Shown: piece by piece, positions 60,640-64,000 of the stretch
Layout of the letters: the number at the start of each line of letters is the position of its first letter
Position numbering within the stretch: the first letter of the stretch is position 1
Source of the DNA: Pseudonocardia sp. EC080619-01
GTDB taxonomy: Bacteria > Actinomycetota > Actinomycetes > Mycobacteriales > Pseudonocardiaceae
Direction of reading: 5' to 3'
Length of the DNA: 64,000 bases
Assembly (NCBI RefSeq): GCF_001420995.1
Contig: NZ_CP012184.1
Location: 2,898,501-2,962,500 of the forward strand
The notes under the pieces: model-generated
What the model was told of the DNA's origin: nothing
Databases searched by the model: none
Seen by the model: the letters and a program-made list of their open reading frames with translations, nothing else
Position numbers and translations under genes: made by a program

Positions 60640-61470
60640 TCAGGCCTCGACGCCGAGGTCGATCGAGTTGTGCGAGCCCACGTGGGTGTGGGTCTCGCTG
60701 TTGTCCTCGAAGCGCGAGTCGTTGTCCTGGCTGAAGTCCTGGTTGTACGAGCCGTCGATCGAGGTCTCGTTCGTCGTGGTCGTGGCGGTCTCGTTGAACG
60801 AGTTCGTGGCGTCGTGCGAGCCGGAGGCGTTGCCACCGATGGAGACGGCCGAGCCGTCGTCGGCCTTGACGTCGCCGGTGCTGGTGGCGTCGCCGGAACC
60901 GAACGCGATGGTGTTGCCGTCGCCCTTGACCACGTCGTTGCCGTCGCCCACCACGTTGCCGTTGCCGGTCGTGATCGTGGAGCCGTCGATGTCGCGGCCG
61001 GCGGCCACCGCGCCGTCGCCGGAAGCGGTCACCGAGTTGGTCTCGATCGACTGGCGGAAGTCGCCGCCGCCGGTGTCGATGTTCTGGTTGACCGAGTTGT
61101 CGACGATGGTGTCGCGGTCGTCCACGTCGTACTCGTAGAAGTTGTCCGTGACGTGGACCTTCTCGCCGGCGGCGTGGTGGTGGCCGCCCTCCTTGCCACC
61201 GTCCCACTTCCAGCCGCCCTTGCCGCCGTCCCAGTCGAAACCGGTGTCGTAGTTGCGGTCGAAGGAGACGGTGTCGTTGTCCTGGGCGATCAGGACGGCG
61301 TCGCGGACGTCCTCGGCGGTCAGGTCGCCCAGGCCGTAGTGCTCGAGCGCGGCCTGCGGGTCGTCCTTGAACCAGTCCCGGAGCTGGATGTTCTCGTCCT
61401 TGTCCGGGCCGAGGCCCAGGAGCATGCGGACGAACTCGATCAGGGTCACGTCGTGGGCGTGGTCGGCCAT
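60640..61470 (-). CDS. IniB-like acidic repeat protein, first copy
   Basis: A 276-aa paralogue of the next gene. It begins MADHAHDVTLIEFVRMLLGLGPDKDENIQL, has the IniB-type DDPQAALEHYGLGDLTAEDVRDAV segment, then a His-rich patch near residue 90 (GGHHHAAG). The repeat region reads DDRDTIVDNSVNQNIDTGGGDFRQSIE and then STITTGNGNVVGDGNDVVKGDGNTIAF. It is the promoter-proximal gene of the operon and follows GGAGG. With its sibling it makes the most highly repeated, acidic proteins in the window. Confidence 0.85.
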   Translation of the reverse strand: MADHAHDVTLIEFVRMLLGLGPDKDENIQLRDWFKDDPQAALEHYGLGDLTAEDVRDAVLIAQDNDTVSFDRNYDTGFDWDGGKGGWKWDGGKEGGHHHAAGEKVHVTDNFYEYDVDDRDTIVDNSVNQNIDTGGGDFRQSIETNSVTASGDGAVAAGRDIDGSTITTGNGNVVGDGNDVVKGDGNTIAFGSGDATSTGDVKADDGSAVSIGGNASGSHDATNSFNETATTTTNETSIDGSYNQDFSQDNDSRFEDNSETHTHVGSHNSIDLGVEA

Positions 61471-61554
61471 GGTCGCCTCCGGGGCTTCGGTGGTTACCGG
61501 CTCGAGGGCGTCGGCCGGTGTTGACGAAAAAGCTAGGCAGACCGGACGCGACGG

Positions 61555-61604
61555 CCATCGGGGATCGTTCCGGGTCCCGATGGGGGCCCCTAGGGGATCG
61601 CTCC
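61555..61604. promoter_or_regulatory. Direct repeats and inverted repeat in iniB/hsp70 spacer
   Basis: GGGGATCGTTCC (61560-61571) and GGGGATCGCTCC (61593-61604) are direct repeats 33 bp apart (three helical turns). CCATCGGG (61555-61562) and CCCGATGG (61576-61583) form an inverted repeat across the first. They lie upstream of a TAGCTT box that suits the iniB promoter on the minus strand. Activation by the IniR-like protein is a guess. Confidence 0.45.
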
Positions 61605-61746
61605 CCCTCTGCGAATTGCTGCGCCGCACGGGCTAACGCCGGGGCGGCAGCGATCGATGGGTCTCGGGAAGGGGCCGACGCCTGCGGCGTCGCGCGCCAC
61701 CGGATGCGGCGGGTCGGGGGATTCGGCGCCGACGAGGGGAAGGGAC

Positions 61747-63780
61747 ATGTCCTACCTGCTCGGGATCGACCTGGGCGCCACCGTGGTGACCGCCGCGGTG
61801 CTGCACGGCAGCGCCTGCGACACCCGTGCGCTGCCCGCCGTCCTCGTCGCGACCCCGGCCGGTGACCTCCTCTGCGGCGAGCCCGCACGCCGCCGCGCCG
61901 CCGCCGACCCGGACCGGGTCGCCCGCGGTTTCCTCGAGCGGGTCGGCGACCCGACCCCCCTGTCGCTCGGCGGTGTCCCGTACCGCGCCGAGGACCTCTG
62001 CGCCCGCCTGGTCCGCTTCCTGGTCGACGAGATCGGCGCCCGGCACGGCGGGGCGCCGTCCCGGATCGGGGTGACCCACCCGGTGTCCTGGGGCCGGCAC
62101 AAGCGCGACCTGCTCGCCGCCGCGCTCGACCGGCACGGCCTCACCGTGTCCCTGGTCGCCGCACCGCAGGCGGTGGCGCTCGCCCACCGTGACGGCGCGC
62201 CGGGCGACCGGCCGCTCGCCGTCGTCGACCTGGGCGGGAACGGGTCGACCGCGACCGTGCTCGCCCCCGCCGGGCCCGGCGTGCTCCCCGCCGTCTCCGG
62301 GCGGACCGAGGCGTGCCGGACCGGTGGCGCCGACGTCGACGACGCCGTGTTCGCCTTCGTCCGGGGCGCCACCCCGGACCTCGCGGCCGCGTTCGACGCC
62401 CTCGACACCGACGACCCGCGGGTGCTGGCCGCCCTCACCGCGCTCCGCGACGACTGCCGGGCCGCCAAGGAACTGCTCTCCCGCGACACCGTCGCGACCG
62501 TCGGCGTGGACCTGCCGGGGGTGCGGACCTCGGTCCGGATCCACCGCTCCGACCTCGACGAGCTCGCCCGGCCGCTGGTCGAGCCGCTCGCCTGGCCCGT
62601 GGAGGAGGCGCTCGCCGCCGCCCCGGACGCCGAGGTGCTGCTCGCCGGTGGTGCCGCCCGGATGCCGGCGGCCGTCCAGGTGCTGTCGGCCGCGCTCGGC
62701 CGCCCGCTGGCGGTCGCCGCGGACCCGGTGCACGGGGCCGCGCGGGGTGCCGCTCTCGCCGTGGCACCGGGTGCGGGGACGTCGTGGCCGGGTGTCCGGA
62801 TCGCGCCCGTCCCGGCGGCCGGTCCGGCGACGTCCCGGATCCCGGCGCCGCGGGGGCCCGAGCGCGCCGTACCGGTCGGTGCGGGTGGCGTCCCCGCGCC
62901 GCGCGAGGCGGCGACCGCCTCGCCGTGGGCCCCGCCCGGCGTCCGTACGGAGACGGTGGCCGAGCGGGACGGGGGAACGGCCGTCGGTCTCCTGGACGCC
63001 GCGACCGGGCCGCTGCCCGCGGTCCCCGCCCGCCGCGGCGCCGCGCTGCCGGACGGGCGGGCCACCCTCCCGGCGGCCCCGGTCCGCCCGTCGCTGCGCA
63101 CCGCGGCCGCGCCGGTCACGGGGGTCGCGCCGGCCCTCGACCGGCTCGCGGCGCCGGAGCGGCCCGCGCCGGACACCCTGGTCACCCGGGACGCCGACCG
63201 TGCCGTGGCCGCCCGGTCGCAGCTCCGGCAGCGGATCCTGATCGGGGCCGGTGGGCTGGCCGGGATCGCCGCGGTGGCCGGCGCGATCCTGTTCTGGCCG
63301 ACCCAGCCGTCGTTCGGGGAGCTCAGTGCGGCCCCGACGCTGCCGGACACCACCTCCGCCGCCGCCCCGGCGCCCGTCGTCCCGGGGGCACCGGCCGCCG
63401 CGGGGCCCGCAGCGGCACCGGGGACCGCGTCCCCGGGGACCGCGGGCGCGACGGTCGCGGCGCAGGCCGGGAAGCCCACGGCGAACGCCTCCCGGGGCGC
63501 TGCGGCCAACGCTCCGGCCGCGGCAGCACCGGCCCGTCCGGGAACGCCGGCTCCGGTCGTCCCGCCGCCGCCTCCCGCCGCCGTGCCGGCACCGCCGGTG
63601 AAGCAGGCACCTGTGTCGCCCGGACCCACCGTGAACCCTCTGCCCAGCACCCCGCCGGTGACAACGCCTTCCCCGACGGAGGGCGAGCCGGTGGACCCGG
63701 GCCCGACCACCCCGCCACCGGCGACCGGCACCACCACCCCGGTGCCTCCGGCACCGACGACCGCGGGTACTCCCGCGTGA
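61747..63780 (+). CDS. Membrane-anchored Hsp70-like ATPase
   Basis: A 677-aa protein. The N-terminal 340 residues are an Hsp70/actin-type nucleotide-binding domain: LLGIDLGATVVTAAVL (phosphate 1), RPLAVVDLGGNGSTATVL (phosphate 2) and EVLLAGGAARMPAAVQVL (adenosine). No DnaK-type substrate-binding domain follows. After a 150-residue Pro/Ala/Arg linker comes one transmembrane helix (about 495-516; LIGAGGLAGIAAVAGAILFW) and an extracellular Pro/Ala/Thr-rich tail. ATG 61747 follows GAGGGGAAGGG. It is divergent from iniB and may share its promoter region. Confidence 0.88.
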   Translation: MSYLLGIDLGATVVTAAVLHGSACDTRALPAVLVATPAGDLLCGEPARRRAAADPDRVARGFLERVGDPTPLSLGGVPYRAEDLCARLVRFLVDEIGARHGGAPSRIGVTHPVSWGRHKRDLLAAALDRHGLTVSLVAAPQAVALAHRDGAPGDRPLAVVDLGGNGSTATVLAPAGPGVLPAVSGRTEACRTGGADVDDAVFAFVRGATPDLAAAFDALDTDDPRVLAALTALRDDCRAAKELLSRDTVATVGVDLPGVRTSVRIHRSDLDELARPLVEPLAWPVEEALAAAPDAEVLLAGGAARMPAAVQVLSAALGRPLAVAADPVHGAARGAALAVAPGAGTSWPGVRIAPVPAAGPATSRIPAPRGPERAVPVGAGGVPAPREAATASPWAPPGVRTETVAERDGGTAVGLLDAATGPLPAVPARRGAALPDGRATLPAAPVRPSLRTAAAPVTGVAPALDRLAAPERPAPDTLVTRDADRAVAARSQLRQRILIGAGGLAGIAAVAGAILFWPTQPSFGELSAAPTLPDTTSAAAPAPVVPGAPAAAGPAAAPGTASPGTAGATVAAQAGKPTANASRGAAANAPAAAAPARPGTPAPVVPPPPPAAVPAPPVKQAPVSPGPTVNPLPSTPPVTTPSPTEGEPVDPGPTTPPPATGTTTPVPPAPTTAGTPA

Positions 63781-63871
63781 CCCCCGATCACCCACTGCGC
63801 TGCGGTGACAGCGGCGAGTGACCCCCACCCCGCCCGGCATCCGGCCGGGACGGGATGATTCGGACCGCCGG

Positions 63872-63903
63872 GCCGGCGTGGAAACGGGAGCCCCCACGCC
63901 GGC
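63872..63903 (+). terminator. Hairpin terminator after Hsp70-like gene
   Basis: GCCGGCGTGG pairs exactly with CCACGCCGGC (10 bp, 12-nt loop), 91 bp after the stop. Confidence 0.55.
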
Positions 63904-64000
63904 TCGGCCCCATCCCGGGCCTCGTGTCACCCGAAGGCCCGAAGTGTGTCCCGCGCCGCGTCGTGTGAGCCGGGGACACCCCTCCCGAGGTGGTAGAACC

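Overview
The window is high-GC actinobacterial chromosome. The dense G/C third-codon positions, GTP-dependent PEP carboxykinase, rpsF-ssb-rpsR-rplI-dnaB cluster, Tat-type signals, leaderless genes with TANNNT boxes 6-7 nt upstream, an actinobacterial-type LexA box and an iniBAC-like locus together suggest a member of the Pseudonocardiales, probably Pseudonocardia or a close relative. That placement is inference from gene content. I saw no tRNA, rRNA, CRISPR array, transposase or prophage gene.

Layout. 0.1-3.7 kb: ribosomal/replication cluster rpsF-ssb-rpsR-rplI, then dnaB behind a 470-bp spacer that carries DnaA-box-like sequences and a LexA (SOS) box. 3.7-10.6 kb: DUF3040 membrane protein, a divergent RmlC-like cupin / sugar C-methyltransferase-like pair, a BlaI-type regulator, a coupled AI-2E transporter-SDR pair and a small orphan gene. 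11-20 kb: FAD-linked oxidase, a frameshifted amidohydrolase coupled to a NYN-domain protein, a PaaI thioesterase, nitric oxide synthase oxygenase coupled to trmB and a GT2, and a second GT2. 19.7-24.3 kb: small membrane/secreted proteins and a TetR-MFS efflux pair with a double palindromic operator. 24.6-35.6 kb: pckG, cstA with its small partner, a large unrecognised protein, DUF3024, an AhpD-like peroxidase and a polar amino-acid ABC transporter, then an MT0933-like antitoxin. 35.8-40.2 kb: an E1alpha-E1beta-E2 2-oxoacid dehydrogenase operon and FxsA. 40.8-53.5 kb: AAA ATPase, Cpn10-like protein, VanW protein, CBS protein, FadE5-like acyl-CoA dehydrogenase with operators, PGRP-type amidase, SAM methyltransferase, TetR, cholesterol-oxidase-like GMC enzyme and an IspD-like enzyme.

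53.6-63.8 kb is the most interesting part: an iniBAC-like stress locus. An IniR-like AAA/LuxR regulator (apparently frameshifted) faces an operon of two tandem IniB-like Asp/Asn/Gly-rich repeat proteins followed by two translationally coupled dynamin-like GTPases (IniA- and IniC-like). A membrane-anchored Hsp70-like protein without a substrate-binding domain diverges from the first iniB gene. Strong hairpins follow each iniB gene and could set more IniB than dynamin. The divergent iniB/hsp70 spacer carries direct repeats 33 bp apart that could bind a regulator. I infer a cell-envelope-stress membrane-remodelling module in which the dynamin pair acts at the membrane, IniB proteins form an acidic partner or scaffold, and the Hsp70-like ATPase couples cytoplasmic ATP state to an extracellular Pro-rich tail.

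Two genes (amidohydrolase near 13.65 kb, iniR-like near 54.01 kb) each need removal of exactly one base to restore one reading frame, so a sequencing or assembly error should be excluded before calling them dead.
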